A stretch of DNA of 57,462 bases from Lachnospiraceae bacterium (GTDB lineage Bacteria > Bacillota > Clostridia > Lachnospirales > Lachnospiraceae), in contig JAILRH010000080.1 in assembly GCA_024698345.1 (NCBI GenBank), positions 1 through 57,462 of the forward strand. Direction: 5' to 3'. The first letter of the stretch is position 1, and each line of letters opens with the position of its first letter. The position numbers and the translations under genes are program-made. The notes below the pieces were generated by a model that was not told the DNA's origin, did no database searches, and saw only the letters and a list, made by a program, of their open reading frames with translations. Shown here piece by piece: positions 41,399 through 50,063 of this stretch.

Positions 41399-42784
41399 AT
41401 GGGACTTTTAGAGAGAATGGAACAGCAGCGAAAGGCAGAGGAAGGCGTAGAAGAAACTACAAATAGTGGTGAATCAGAAAGCGCTCTCGCAAGTGCCAGA
41501 AGTGCAGGGAATACTCAGGCTGGCGCTGATGTTGTAGATCCTTATGAAGGTGTTAAGAAGAAAATTCATTTAAGAGTTATTGAAACACTCAATAAACAAA
41601 ATATATCAATTGTTGATAAGGCAGAGATGCAGGCATTACTGGATAATACAGTAAATGATGAGGAATTTAATATTCCAAGACCTGAAAGAAGAAGAATAGC
41701 ACTTGAGTTATATAACGATATTATGGGTTACGGTCCACTTGAGGAATTGCTGATGAATGATTCATATTCCGAAGTAATGGTAAACGGACCAAAACAGATA
41801 TACGTGGAAAGCAAAGGTAAGCTTATTCTTACAGATGTTAAGTTCAGAGATGATGATCATTTGATGAACATTATCGATAGAATCGTATCACAGATTGGAC
41901 GTCATATTGATGAGGCCAGCCCGATGGTTGATGCCCGTCTTCCTGACGGATCCCGTGTTAATGCTATTATTCCTCCAATTTCATTGGTAGGACCTGTATT
42001 AACAATCAGAAAGTTCGGAAAGACTCCTGTTACAGCGGCACAGCTCGTACAATGGGGTTCGGTTACACCAAGAATGTTATCGTTCCTGGAAGCGTGTGTA
42101 AAAGGAAAATTAAATATAGTTGTTTCAGGTGGTACAGGTTCCGGAAAGACTACATTGTTGAACGTTTTGTCTTCATACATTCCTGAAGATGAACGTATAG
42201 TAACAATAGAAGATGCTGCCGAAGTTCAGTTAAAACAGGATCATGTTGTTACATTGGAGACAAGACCGGCAAACTTGGAAGGAAAAGGTGCTATTACAAT
42301 CAGATCGCTTGTTAAGAATGCACTCCGTATGAGACCTGACAGAATTATCGTTGGTGAGGTTCGTTCGGATGAGACACTCGACATGCTTCAGGCAATGAAT
42401 ACAGGTCATGATGGATCTCTGACTACAACCCATGCCAACTCACCAAGAGATACAATGTCCAGAATTGAGACAATGGTTATGATGTCAGGTATGGAATTGC
42501 CAGTTAAAGCTATCAGAGATCAGGCTTCTTCAGCGATCGATCTTATTGTTCAGCAGAGCCGTTTGCGTGATGGTTCAAGAAAAATTACCCAGATAACAGA
42601 AGTGACAGGTATGGAAGGTGATATTGTTAGTTTGCAGGATATCTTTGTTTATGAGACAGAGGGTGCTGTTGATACTAACGGTAAATTTAAAGGAAGTTTT
42701 AAAGCAACCGGAATATTACCTAAATGTGTAGACAAGATTAGAGGAAATGGAGTGTTGATCAATAATGAATGGTTTACAAATTAG
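41399..42784 (+). CDS. tadA: TadA/CpaF secretion ATPase
   Basis: 461 residues. Hexameric motor that drives Flp pilus extension and possibly retraction. Walker A GGTGSGKTT is at 244-252; ITIEDAAEVQLKQDHVVTLETRP, LRMRPDRIIVGEVR and the His-box MNTGHDGSLTTTHANSPRD follow. The N-terminal domain includes MGYGPLEELLMNDSYSEVMVNG. The 3' end overlaps tadB by 20 bases. Confidence 0.96.
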   Translation: MGLLERMEQQRKAEEGVEETTNSGESESALASARSAGNTQAGADVVDPYEGVKKKIHLRVIETLNKQNISIVDKAEMQALLDNTVNDEEFNIPRPERRRIALELYNDIMGYGPLEELLMNDSYSEVMVNGPKQIYVESKGKLILTDVKFRDDDHLMNIIDRIVSQIGRHIDEASPMVDARLPDGSRVNAIIPPISLVGPVLTIRKFGKTPVTAAQLVQWGSVTPRMLSFLEACVKGKLNIVVSGGTGSGKTTLLNVLSSYIPEDERIVTIEDAAEVQLKQDHVVTLETRPANLEGKGAITIRSLVKNALRMRPDRIIVGEVRSDETLDMLQAMNTGHDGSLTTTHANSPRDTMSRIETMVMMSGMELPVKAIRDQASSAIDLIVQQSRLRDGSRKITQITEVTGMEGDIVSLQDIFVYETEGAVDTNGKFKGSFKATGILPKCVDKIRGNGVLINNEWFTN

Positions 42785-43742
42785 TTTATATGGTCTTGTC
42801 ATAGTATATATGATTTCGTTCTTTGCCTTTGCAGTTTTTGTTTTAGAAAAGATTACAGAAACACAGAGACTTGTATCGCGAAGAATTGATTCGGTTACAG
42901 ATAGAAAGAGACAAGAAGAATTAAAAAAACAAAAGAAAAAGAGAGAAAAGTCTAAGAATAGAAAGAACAACTTAAACGAAGGAATATTTGCGACGATAGG
43001 TGAAGCAATTTTTGATGAGCTTATGGCAGCTAATATTCTAATGAAGCCTGAAGAATTTGCAATTATTTGGATTTTGATGGCTTTTGGCCCTTCTTTTTTG
43101 GCATTGCTTCTTTTTCCTTCGAATCCATTCCTGCCTGGTGTATTTGCGGTAGCTGGTGTAGGTGGACCGATTTTATTTGTTAAAAAGAAGCAGAGTGACA
43201 GAGCAAGAGCTTTTGATAATCAGTTGTCAGATGCTTTGCTGATATGTTGTAACTGTTTGAGATCCGGACTTACATTTTCACAGGCAATGGAAAATATAGC
43301 TGACGAAATGGAAGATCCAATCGGAACTGAATTTAAGAGAGCATGTAATGAAATGAATTATGGTGCGAATTTAGATGAAGTTTTAAATAACATGGTTGAA
43401 AGAATCGACAGTGCTGACTTGATGCTTACAGTTGCTGCTGTTAGTGTACAAAGACAGACAGGTGGTAATTTGTCTCAGATTTTGGAAGTAATTTCAGAGA
43501 CAATTAGAGAGAGATTGAAGATTAAGGGTGAAATAAAGACACTAACCGGACAGGGAAGAGCATCAGGAATGATTATAGGTATGTTGCCTATTGTTGTTGC
43601 GGCGTTTCTTATGGTTTTAAATCCTTCATACATGATGAAATTGTTTGAAGCAAAATCAGCAGTCTATTTGGTAGGAGGCTGTGTATTGAGCGAAATGATT
43701 GGTTTCATATGTATATTTAAGATTGTAAATATTAAATACTAG
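42765..43742 (+). CDS. tadB: Tad pilus inner-membrane platform protein TadB
   Basis: 325 residues. A GspF/T2SSF-domain protein: an N-terminal helix, a Lys/Arg-rich cytoplasmic stretch (KRQEELKKQKKKREKSK), two central helices, and the GspF core DALLICCNCLRSGLTFSQAMENIADEM, with two C-terminal helices. The start codon lies inside tadA. With TadC it forms the membrane platform on which the pilin is polymerised. Confidence 0.92.
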   Translation: MNGLQISLYGLVIVYMISFFAFAVFVLEKITETQRLVSRRIDSVTDRKRQEELKKQKKKREKSKNRKNNLNEGIFATIGEAIFDELMAANILMKPEEFAIIWILMAFGPSFLALLLFPSNPFLPGVFAVAGVGGPILFVKKKQSDRARAFDNQLSDALLICCNCLRSGLTFSQAMENIADEMEDPIGTEFKRACNEMNYGANLDEVLNNMVERIDSADLMLTVAAVSVQRQTGGNLSQILEVISETIRERLKIKGEIKTLTGQGRASGMIIGMLPIVVAAFLMVLNPSYMMKLFEAKSAVYLVGGCVLSEMIGFICIFKIVNIKY

Positions 43743-43753
43743 GCGGTGAGTTT

Positions 43754-44686
43754 ATGGAATTAGTTGTAATATTATCTACACTGGCTGTTTTCTTTATTGT
43801 TGTAGCTATATTCACGAATTATGGTACTACTATAGATACTTTACAGCGTAGAAAGAACTTAATTGATGGTAAAGGAAATAAGCAGGAAGCGATAGAAGAG
43901 TTGAATGATTCTTTCTACAACAGATTTTTTGCTCCGATTGTCAATCAGTTAAGAGGTAATGTAAAAAAACTTAGTGAAAAAGATGGCAAAAACAAGAAAA
44001 AGACCGATGCAGAGAAGTCTGCAGAAAAACTTATCAGACTTGCCGGTTTTGATATCTCTGTTGACACATATATGTTCTACAAAAAGACAATTATGTTATT
44101 AATTATTTCTGCGGCAATCTTCTTGGCGTTGTTGTTACCGGTCAGAGGACTTACTGCAAAGGGACTTATTTTGGTTGTAGGATTTGCAGTAGCTTTATTA
44201 GGACCAAACTTATTCTTGAGTACAGCTGCTAAGAATAGACAGTTGGCAATCAAATACCAGTTGCCGGATGCTTTGGATTTGTTGGCTGTATGTATTGAGG
44301 CCGGTTTGAGTTTTGATGCATCTTTATTGAAAGTATCTGAAAAAATTGAAGGACCTTTCATCGATGAATTATTGATAGTATACCGAGAAATTCAAATGGG
44401 TGTTCCAAGAAATGATGCTCTCAAAAAATTATCTGAGTCAAGTGATATACCTGAGTTAAAGACATTTATATCAGCGTTAATTCAGGCTAACCAGTTGGGT
44501 ATTCCTATCAATAACGTTATGCAGGTTCAGTCAAAGACACTTAGAGAGACAAGAAGCCAGGAAGCCAGAGAAAAAGGTGCAAAAGCTCCTGTTAAAATGC
44601 TTATACCAATGGTTGTATTTATTTTCCCGGTGTTGTTTGTTATTCTGATGGCACCATCTGTAATAAATATTAAGAGCATGATTTAA
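43754..44686 (+). CDS. tadC: Tad pilus inner-membrane platform protein TadC
   Basis: 310 residues, the second GspF-domain platform protein. Membrane helices at about 3-22, 110-150 and 285-305; the core LPDALDLLAVCIEAGLSFDASLLKVSEK parallels TadB. The late motif LRETRSQEAREKGAKAPVKMLIPMV is a TadC hallmark. GGCGGTGAG precedes the ATG. Eleven bases separate it from tadB. It ends the core pilus gene run and a 168-base gap follows. Confidence 0.92.
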   Translation: MELVVILSTLAVFFIVVAIFTNYGTTIDTLQRRKNLIDGKGNKQEAIEELNDSFYNRFFAPIVNQLRGNVKKLSEKDGKNKKKTDAEKSAEKLIRLAGFDISVDTYMFYKKTIMLLIISAAIFLALLLPVRGLTAKGLILVVGFAVALLGPNLFLSTAAKNRQLAIKYQLPDALDLLAVCIEAGLSFDASLLKVSEKIEGPFIDELLIVYREIQMGVPRNDALKKLSESSDIPELKTFISALIQANQLGIPINNVMQVQSKTLRETRSQEAREKGAKAPVKMLIPMVVFIFPVLFVILMAPSVINIKSMI

Positions 44687-44766
44687 GTATAATGAGTAAA
44701 AAAAGTGAATGAATAATATCACTAATTATTCACAAAATAACAATAAAATAATATTGTACAAGTAAG

Positions 44767-44794
44767 TATCCCCTGTCTGAAAAGATGGGGGATA
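44767..44794 (+). other. GAAA-capped hairpin between tadC and the DUF192 gene
   Basis: Twelve-base-pair stem TATCCCCTGTCT / AGATGGGGGATA, including G-U pairs, closed by a GAAA tetraloop. No T-run follows, so it may be a processing or stability element. Confidence 0.6.
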
Positions 44795-44853
44795 TTTGAC
44801 CATAAAAGAAAAAGTGACAGGAAAAAAGTACGGAAAGAAGAAGGTGCAAATAC

Positions 44854-45204
44854 ATGAAAAAATATGTTAAAGCGGTGTGCAAAGGAAAAGTGATTTGTGA
44901 AAAAGTTGAAGTTGCAGACACATTTTTCAAAAGATTCATGGGATTGATGTACAGAAAGTCAATGGAAGCGGATCATGGATTACTTTTGGACCCTTGTAAT
45001 GAAATTCATACCTTTGGAATGAAATTTTCCATTGACACAATCACAATTTCAAGTGATAATATAATTAGATATTTAGACAGGGATGTTGCGCCCCGAAAGG
45101 TGCGCAAACGAGTAAAGGACGGGAAGAAGGTATTGGAACTTCTGTCTGGAACAATCGAAAAATATGAATTGGAACTAGGCGACCTCATTGAGTTCCATGA
45201 GTAA
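44854..45204 (+). CDS. DUF192 family protein
   Basis: 116 residues of DUF192, recognisable by FFKRFMGLMYRKSMEADHGLLL and IHTFGMKFSIDTITIS. Many DUF192 proteins are exported, but this one has no signal peptide. They recur next to Tad and type IV pilus genes in several phyla, with function undefined. AAGAAGAAGG precedes the ATG. The stop at 45202-45204 overlaps the ribosome site of the next gene, so the two are likely co-translated. Confidence 0.85.
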   Translation: MKKYVKAVCKGKVICEKVEVADTFFKRFMGLMYRKSMEADHGLLLDPCNEIHTFGMKFSIDTITISSDNIIRYLDRDVAPRKVRKRVKDGKKVLELLSGTIEKYELELGDLIEFHE

Positions 45205-45217
45205 AGGAGATGATTTT

Positions 45218-46405
45218 ATGGCTATGATGCCGAAACCAAGAACCAGACCACTACGTTATAATGAAGATGGGGAGATGGCAGTTCAAGACAATGCATTCGG
45301 GTTTAACCATGTTATGAATGGTTACAAACCAGCTGAAGTTGATGATTACATCAATAACTTGTCAGATAGTTACAGAAACACTCAGACAGTTTTGAATAAA
45401 CAGAGAGAAGAATTCGAGACTGAAAAAGAGATGTTGGTTTGTGAAATCAATGACATGAAGAGTAGCAGGGACAAATTTAAACAGCAGGCAGAGGAAATGC
45501 AAGCCACAATTGAAGAATTAAGAGAAGAGATTCTTGCATTAGCATCCGGCGAGGGATTAGGTGGCGATGACTCAACTTCAAAAGAACTTGAGAAAGTTAT
45601 GGAAGAAAACAGCAAGTTGGCTGCAGAGATTGAAGCTACAAGAAATGAGAGCGAACAGCTCAAAGCCAGCGTTAAATCTTTAACTGCTGAAAAAGAAAAA
45701 CTTATTGCAATGCAAGCTGAAGGTGGAGCAGATGATGCTGCTATGGCAGAGCTCGTTGCAAAGCAGCAGGAATTTGAATCTCAGATTGCAGCGCTTACAG
45801 ATGATAAGAAGAGACTTGAGAAGAGACTTGAAGACGCTAAGAAACAGATGAATGCATCTGATGTAGATGAGGAACTTGAAGTTCTTAGAATTGAAAACAA
45901 TGATCTTGTTGAGAAGAACAGAAATCTCAGTATTGAGATGGCGAAAGTTCAGAAAAAATCAAGACTTGCAACAGAGGAAGCAGAGAAAGCTACAAGTATG
46001 CAGGCTGAGTTACAGGGAAGTATTGATAAGCTGAGTGAAGAGAAAGAAGCGTTAAGTGGAAATATTGCTGCTATTACTGCTGAAAAGGAGAAAGTAGAAG
46101 CAGAAATTGCAGCACTTACAAGTGAAAAGAATGCGCTTGCTGATAGCGTAGCTCAGATTACAAGTGAGAAAGATGCACTCGCTGACAGTGTGGCTCAGAT
46201 TACATCTGAAAAAGAAGCACTTGCTGACAGTGTAGCTCAGATTACATCTGAAAAGGAGAAACTGACAGGAAGTATTGAAGAACTTAAGGCTGAAAATACA
46301 AAAGTAAGCGAAGAGTTAGAAGTGATTCGTCTTGAGAGAGATGAGATGAGCAAGAAATCACAGTCAATTAAGGACACATTAGCCGGACTTATGGAAGCAT
46401 TATAA
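45218..46405 (+). CDS. Coiled-coil protein with DivIVA-like N-terminal segment
   Basis: 395 residues. After a basic start (MMPKPRTRPLRY), residues about 25-55 read AFGFNHVMNGYKPAEVDDYINNLSDSY, matching the DivIVA membrane-targeting pattern (GYKPAEVDDYI). The remaining 340 residues are an almost unbroken coiled coil. It includes three identical 14-residue units ALADSVAQITSEK(D/E) at nucleotides 46133-46258. DivIVA-like proteins mark poles or septa of Gram-positive cells. ATG 45218 is chosen, eight bases after AAAGGAG; earlier in-frame starts lie inside DUF192. Location in the Tad locus suggests a role in placing the pilus, which is inference. Confidence 0.8.
   Translation: MAMMPKPRTRPLRYNEDGEMAVQDNAFGFNHVMNGYKPAEVDDYINNLSDSYRNTQTVLNKQREEFETEKEMLVCEINDMKSSRDKFKQQAEEMQATIEELREEILALASGEGLGGDDSTSKELEKVMEENSKLAAEIEATRNESEQLKASVKSLTAEKEKLIAMQAEGGADDAAMAELVAKQQEFESQIAALTDDKKRLEKRLEDAKKQMNASDVDEELEVLRIENNDLVEKNRNLSIEMAKVQKKSRLATEEAEKATSMQAELQGSIDKLSEEKEALSGNIAAITAEKEKVEAEIAALTSEKNALADSVAQITSEKDALADSVAQITSEKEALADSVAQITSEKEKLTGSIEELKAENTKVSEELEVIRLERDEMSKKSQSIKDTLAGLMEAL
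46133..46258 (+). repeat. Three 42-base coding repeats in the coiled-coil gene
   Basis: Units at 46133-46174, 46175-46216 and 46217-46258 each encode ALADSVAQITSEKx, two heptads per unit, differing only in synonymous or last codons. Confidence 0.93.
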
Positions 46406-46442
46406 TCTATACATGTTAAGTCTATATTTTGATAGTTAGTAG

Positions 46443-46483
46443 TTTTTGCCAAATTGATAGAACATATGTCAATTTGGCAAAAA
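46443..46483 (+). other. Inverted repeat between the coiled-coil gene and the TadG-like gene
   Basis: Fifteen-base perfect arms TTTTTGCCAAATTGA / TCAATTTGGCAAAAA with an 11-base loop. The T-run is on the 5' side, so it reads as a terminator for the minus strand and a plain hairpin on the plus strand. Confidence 0.65.
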
Positions 46484-46579
46484 TGCTGAATGAACAAAAA
46501 AGTATTGGATAACTTTTTGATAGGAGAAATTTTAGAATAGTAACTGTTAATTATTATAATGATGATTGGAAGAAAAGAT

Positions 46580-48121
46580 ATGATTATTAAAAAAATAAGA
46601 AAAAATGAAAAAGGTGCCGTTATGGTGCTGTTTGCATTACTGGTAGTTGTATTACTTGGATTTGCAGCCTTGACGATTGATATAGGCATTAAATATATTA
46701 ACGAGACTAAAGCACAGCAGGTGTGTGATGCAGCGGCATTGGCAGCAGCAGGATTCCTGCCTGATAAGGTAAAGGCAGAGGAAGCTGCAAAGCATTATAT
46801 TGAGGAAAATGGTCTTGAATGGGATAAAGTAAGTATTTCTTTTTTTAATGCAGACAAAACAGTTAGTGTTGAATACAAATCTTCAATAAATACTACTTTT
46901 GCAAATGTATTAGGAATAAACAGTTTAAATGTTAACAAAAGCGCTGTTGCTCAAGCCGGAGAGGGTGGACCATCTTCAGATGATTTTGATTATGCTATTT
47001 TTTCCGGAAATGATACTGCTAATTTGAATTTTGGCTGGGGAAGATATTACGCCGAAGGAAAAGTTCATTCAAACGGTACAATGAGTTGCTCTACTTATTG
47101 TCAGGCAACAAGCTATACAGCAAATAAGAAGGGTGGTACTTTTGATCCTTATAACATGTATTATTTGAATAAAAAAGCAGATGGTACTTTTGAGGTTGGA
47201 CAGAAGTATTCGGACGATGCACCTAAAAGTTCTGATTTGGTAGATATGCCATATTATCTTGGGGATAATATGATGGATAAACTTCCTAAGAGTTTTGGTA
47301 TGCCGTTAGAAAGTTATTGGGATGAGACAATTACAGCGTCTGATTTGTCGCTTTATAATGATGACGGAAAGGCTTTTCAAAAGAAAATTGGAACCGGAAG
47401 TAATATACATTTGAACAAATTAGGAACTAATGGATGGTTCAACTATGACTTGAATGTTGAAGGTGATTTGTTCCTGGACTGTGAGACAGGAGTTCGTTTT
47501 CAGCCGGCAAATGAGTGTAATGGAGTTATAAACGGTAATATTTACATTAAAAACGGAGATGGAAAAGGATCTGTTGATTTGTTTTTCAATCCGGTATCAA
47601 GTTGGGGTGCAAAGAAACCAGCTGTAATTAATGGTAATATTTATTGCTATGGTGATCTTGTATTAGGAAATGTAGAGGTAAATGGCAATATTTACTGTTC
47701 AGGTCACTTGTCAACTGATGGTGGTACAAATACAAAGATTAATTGTGAATATATTTATGCAGGATCTGTAGAAATTAAGAATGATGTTCAGGTTTCAGGA
47801 ATAATTATTGCAGAGCATGATATTGTATTCAAAGGTGGTACTCACGACTTGGCATCCGGTGAAACATTATCTATTTATTCAAAAAGTGGAAATATAGATT
47901 TTGGTGGCACAAATTCAAATGTAAATGGTATTATATTTGCTCCTTATGGCACATGCAAAGCAGTTGGTAACTGCGAGGTTCATGGCAGAATTATCGGAGA
48001 TAAAGTAGATTTATTCTCAGGTAACATTAATGTTTATGTTCCGCCTGCAGATTTAGGATTTGATACAACTGATCCAAATCCAAAGCCTAGTGGAAGCGGA
48101 AAAGCTGTTTTAGTACAATAA
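46580..48121 (+). CDS. TadG-like pilus-associated protein with beta-solenoid-like C-terminus
   Basis: 513 residues. The N-terminus KNEKGAVMVLFALLVVVLLGFAALTIDIG is the TadE/TadG-type anchor with a pseudopilin-like Glu, followed by KAQQVCDAAALAAAGFLPD, the typical TadG/DUF2134 helix. The C-terminal 240 residues repeat short strands of the form INGNIYIKNG, VNGNIYCSG, SVEIKNDVQVSGIIIAE and GNIDFGGTNSNVNGIIFAP, the pattern of a right-handed beta-solenoid or bactofilin-like fold. It could form a pilus-tip or surface adhesin. ATG 46580 is preferred after GGAAG; a start at 46559 would add seven residues. Strong terminator follows. Confidence 0.82.
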   Translation: MIIKKIRKNEKGAVMVLFALLVVVLLGFAALTIDIGIKYINETKAQQVCDAAALAAAGFLPDKVKAEEAAKHYIEENGLEWDKVSISFFNADKTVSVEYKSSINTTFANVLGINSLNVNKSAVAQAGEGGPSSDDFDYAIFSGNDTANLNFGWGRYYAEGKVHSNGTMSCSTYCQATSYTANKKGGTFDPYNMYYLNKKADGTFEVGQKYSDDAPKSSDLVDMPYYLGDNMMDKLPKSFGMPLESYWDETITASDLSLYNDDGKAFQKKIGTGSNIHLNKLGTNGWFNYDLNVEGDLFLDCETGVRFQPANECNGVINGNIYIKNGDGKGSVDLFFNPVSSWGAKKPAVINGNIYCYGDLVLGNVEVNGNIYCSGHLSTDGGTNTKINCEYIYAGSVEIKNDVQVSGIIIAEHDIVFKGGTHDLASGETLSIYSKSGNIDFGGTNSNVNGIIFAPYGTCKAVGNCEVHGRIIGDKVDLFSGNINVYVPPADLGFDTTDPNPKPSGSGKAVLVQ

Positions 48122-48126
48122 AAAAC

Positions 48127-48158
48127 AAAAAAGATGTAGAATCTTCTACATCTTTTTT
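48127..48158 (+). terminator. Rho-independent terminator after the TadG-like gene
   Basis: Fifteen-base-pair stem AAAAAAGATGTAGAA / TTCTACATCTTTTTT with only TC in the loop. Confidence 0.9.
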
Positions 48159-48227
48159 GATATAAAATAAGCACAGATTTCGTAGTGTGAAATGAGTTGT
48201 AATTACATAGAAGAGGAAAAAGATATT

Positions 48228-49457
48228 ATGAAAAAAGGAAAATGGTTTAATACGTTTGTAGCGTTAGTGATGACAGTATGTTATATAGCGTCAAATATAA
48301 CTATATCAGATATCAGTGCGAGTGAATATTTATATATCAGCGCGGGAGAAACTTTGGAAATAACCTCGCAGCAGAGAAGAACAGATGTAATATTCATTCC
48401 GAGTGTAAGCGGTACATATAATTTTTATTCAACACATGAAGACTCAGTTGACCCTTGGATGAATATTTCTCTCAACTCCAGTCAGATAGCATCAGGTGAT
48501 GATGAAGAGGGAACTGATTTCTATGTAAGCGCTGAATTGACAGCCGGAGAAGAATATTTACTTAAATGTTTTATATCAGGAACGGGTTCGTATACTCTTC
48601 ACGTTGAGATGGAGGGAGGCAATGCAGAATTAGGTATAAAAGATTTGGAGTTGTCAATTTCAGAGGAAAGACCTTTTCTCGTAAAAGATATGTTATATGA
48701 CGGAGATGTTGAAGTTGGTTATATCAGACCGGATGATGGGCTGTTTCGTTTTGTAAATTCTATTATTAAGGAAATGATTGTTTTAACTGTTGTTTATGAA
48801 GACGACTCTGCTATTCAGTGGCATTATACAGAGCAGAATAAGCTTCTAAATAAAAAGACTGTTACGTTTGAAATACCGGATACTGCGCAGTGGAGCGTGG
48901 GTGGTGATAATATTGTCACTGTAACTTATGAAGGAATAACGAAAAGTATCAGCATTCCGGTAAAAGATAAATTGTCAATAGAAATTGAAGGGGTAAGCAT
49001 TAGTCCTATATCAGAAGGCGCAAGAACGGTCTATACAATTAGTGATTGTATGGGTCAGGTACAAGAAGTAGGACTTGTATATGGTCTGAAAAAATACATA
49101 CATGATGATGATTTGTATGTTGGAAACGATAGTAATGATGTGTATGATTACAAGGGAACCAGCAAAGGAAAATTGTCAAATCAGAATGAGAATGATGAAT
49201 ATACAACTACTTATGCAATGACTATGTTATTTGGAAATGTTAACAAATTATTTTTTGATGAGCCGATATCTGTTCGTGCATATGCAAAATTATCTGATGG
49301 TACGTTTGTATATAGTGATGTTGTAAACTTTAAGATATTTGATGTTGCATCGTACTTGTACGATAATAAGATGATGCCAACACAATCCGGACATGAATAT
49401 TTATTTAATAAAATATTGAAGCCGGTAGATATTAATTATTCTGAGATTCAATATTAA
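48228..49457 (+). CDS. Secreted protein of unknown function
   Basis: 409 residues. A signal peptide (about 1-32, MKKGKWFNTFVALVMTVCYIAS) is followed by a beta-rich module (about 33-125; LYISAGETLEI...GTYNFYST...YTLHVEMEGG) that resembles the bacterial pre-peptidase C-terminal (PPC) fold. The rest shows IPDTAQWSVGGDNIVTVTY and an unassigned C-terminal domain with VGLVYGLKKYIHDDD. No catalytic motif or wall anchor is seen. ATG 48228 is used; the longer frame from 48192 has no ribosome site. It follows the TadG-like gene on the same strand but after a strong terminator, so its link to the pilus is uncertain. Confidence 0.75.
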   Translation: MKKGKWFNTFVALVMTVCYIASNITISDISASEYLYISAGETLEITSQQRRTDVIFIPSVSGTYNFYSTHEDSVDPWMNISLNSSQIASGDDEEGTDFYVSAELTAGEEYLLKCFISGTGSYTLHVEMEGGNAELGIKDLELSISEERPFLVKDMLYDGDVEVGYIRPDDGLFRFVNSIIKEMIVLTVVYEDDSAIQWHYTEQNKLLNKKTVTFEIPDTAQWSVGGDNIVTVTYEGITKSISIPVKDKLSIEIEGVSISPISEGARTVYTISDCMGQVQEVGLVYGLKKYIHDDDLYVGNDSNDVYDYKGTSKGKLSNQNENDEYTTTYAMTMLFGNVNKLFFDEPISVRAYAKLSDGTFVYSDVVNFKIFDVASYLYDNKMMPTQSGHEYLFNKILKPVDINYSEIQY

Positions 49458-49492
49458 CAGATATACTAAGCTATCGTAACTATTCAGCCTTT

Positions 49493-49539
49493 CAGCAATA
49501 CCAGCTCAAATCCAGCAATGCCAGCTCGAATCCGCAGAT
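49493..49539 (+). repeat. Dispersed repeat, copy 2, preceded by a diverged partial copy
   Basis: 49513-49539 is identical to 18215-18241. A shorter diverged unit (CAGCAATACCAGCTCAAATC) directly precedes it at 49493-49512, giving a tandem pair. Confidence 0.88.
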
Positions 49540-49681
49540 CTGCTTAGCTTTCGTGATTTTCATCCTTCGGATATCAAATCACTTTCGCTCGCGACAAAAA
49601 AATGCTTTGTCGCGTGTCTCGCTGATTTGGGTTACCCAAATACATAAAAGAATGGTTACGTAATAAGAAAATAAGATAATA

Positions 49682-49712
49682 AAAAAACTCGCACATAAGT
49701 TGCGAGTTTTTT
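49682..49712 (-). terminator. Terminator of the ferredoxin gene
   Basis: Twelve-base-pair stem AAAAAACTCGCA / TGCGAGTTTTTT, seven-base loop; symmetrical A and T runs would let it work from either side. Confidence 0.85.
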
Positions 49713-49728
49713 GCTATAAAAATAAGAT

Positions 49729-49899
49729 TTATGGTAATTCGATAGAACCTGTTGGACATGTACCTGCACAAGCACCACATTCGATACAAGCAGATTCATC
49801 AATCTTGAAAACGCCACCGTCTTCTACAATTGCTCCGACAGGACAAGCTCCTGCACAAGCACCACAGCCTACGCAACCATCATTAATAACATATGCCAT
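49729..49899 (-). CDS. 2[4Fe-4S] ferredoxin
   Basis: 56 residues. Small clostridial-type electron carrier with two C-x2-C-x2-C-x3-CP motifs: CVGCGACAGACP and CIECGACAGTCP, one in each half of the internally duplicated protein. The N-terminus is MAYVINDGC. GGAGGAAG lies six bases before the ATG, and a consensus promoter and a terminator frame the gene, indicating a single-gene, highly expressed unit. Physiological partners (for example PFOR or hydrogenase) are not in the window. Confidence 0.96.
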   Translation of the reverse strand: MAYVINDGCVGCGACAGACPVGAIVEDGGVFKIDESACIECGACAGTCPTGSIELP

Positions 49900-49931
49900 T
49901 TCTACTTCCTCCTTAATGTAAATATATTAAA

Positions 49932-49960
49932 ATTATAATACAATGTAAAATATAAATCAA
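49932..49960 (-). promoter_or_regulatory. Promoter of the ferredoxin gene
   Basis: On the minus strand TTGATT, 17 bases, perfect TATAAT, 33 bases upstream of the start codon. Confidence 0.75.
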
Positions 49961-50063
49961 TATTTAAAAGAGATAATGCATAGTCTAAAAAAAAGAATGT
50001 CATAGCCAAAAAGACAGAATAATAATGATTTTATGTAGATGAAATACGTATTACTGTCAGTAC

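Larger units (their letters stand above)
49458..49728 (+). other. Intergenic stretch with repeats and hairpins
   Basis: No gene. It contains the dispersed repeat at 49493-49539, a hairpin CGCGACAAA/TTTGTCGCG (49590-49614), a near-palindrome ATTTGGGT-T-ACCCAAAT (49625-49641) and the ferredoxin terminator. Confidence 0.6.

Noticed and set aside
37962..49457. Possible secretin or outer-membrane component of the Tad system
   Set aside because: None is present. This fits a Gram-positive Tad locus and is not treated as a missing gene.
49700..49921. Plus-strand and other minus-strand frames over the ferredoxin
   Set aside because: The minus-strand ferredoxin with two Cys clusters, ribosome site, promoter and terminator explains the region; the others are shadows.
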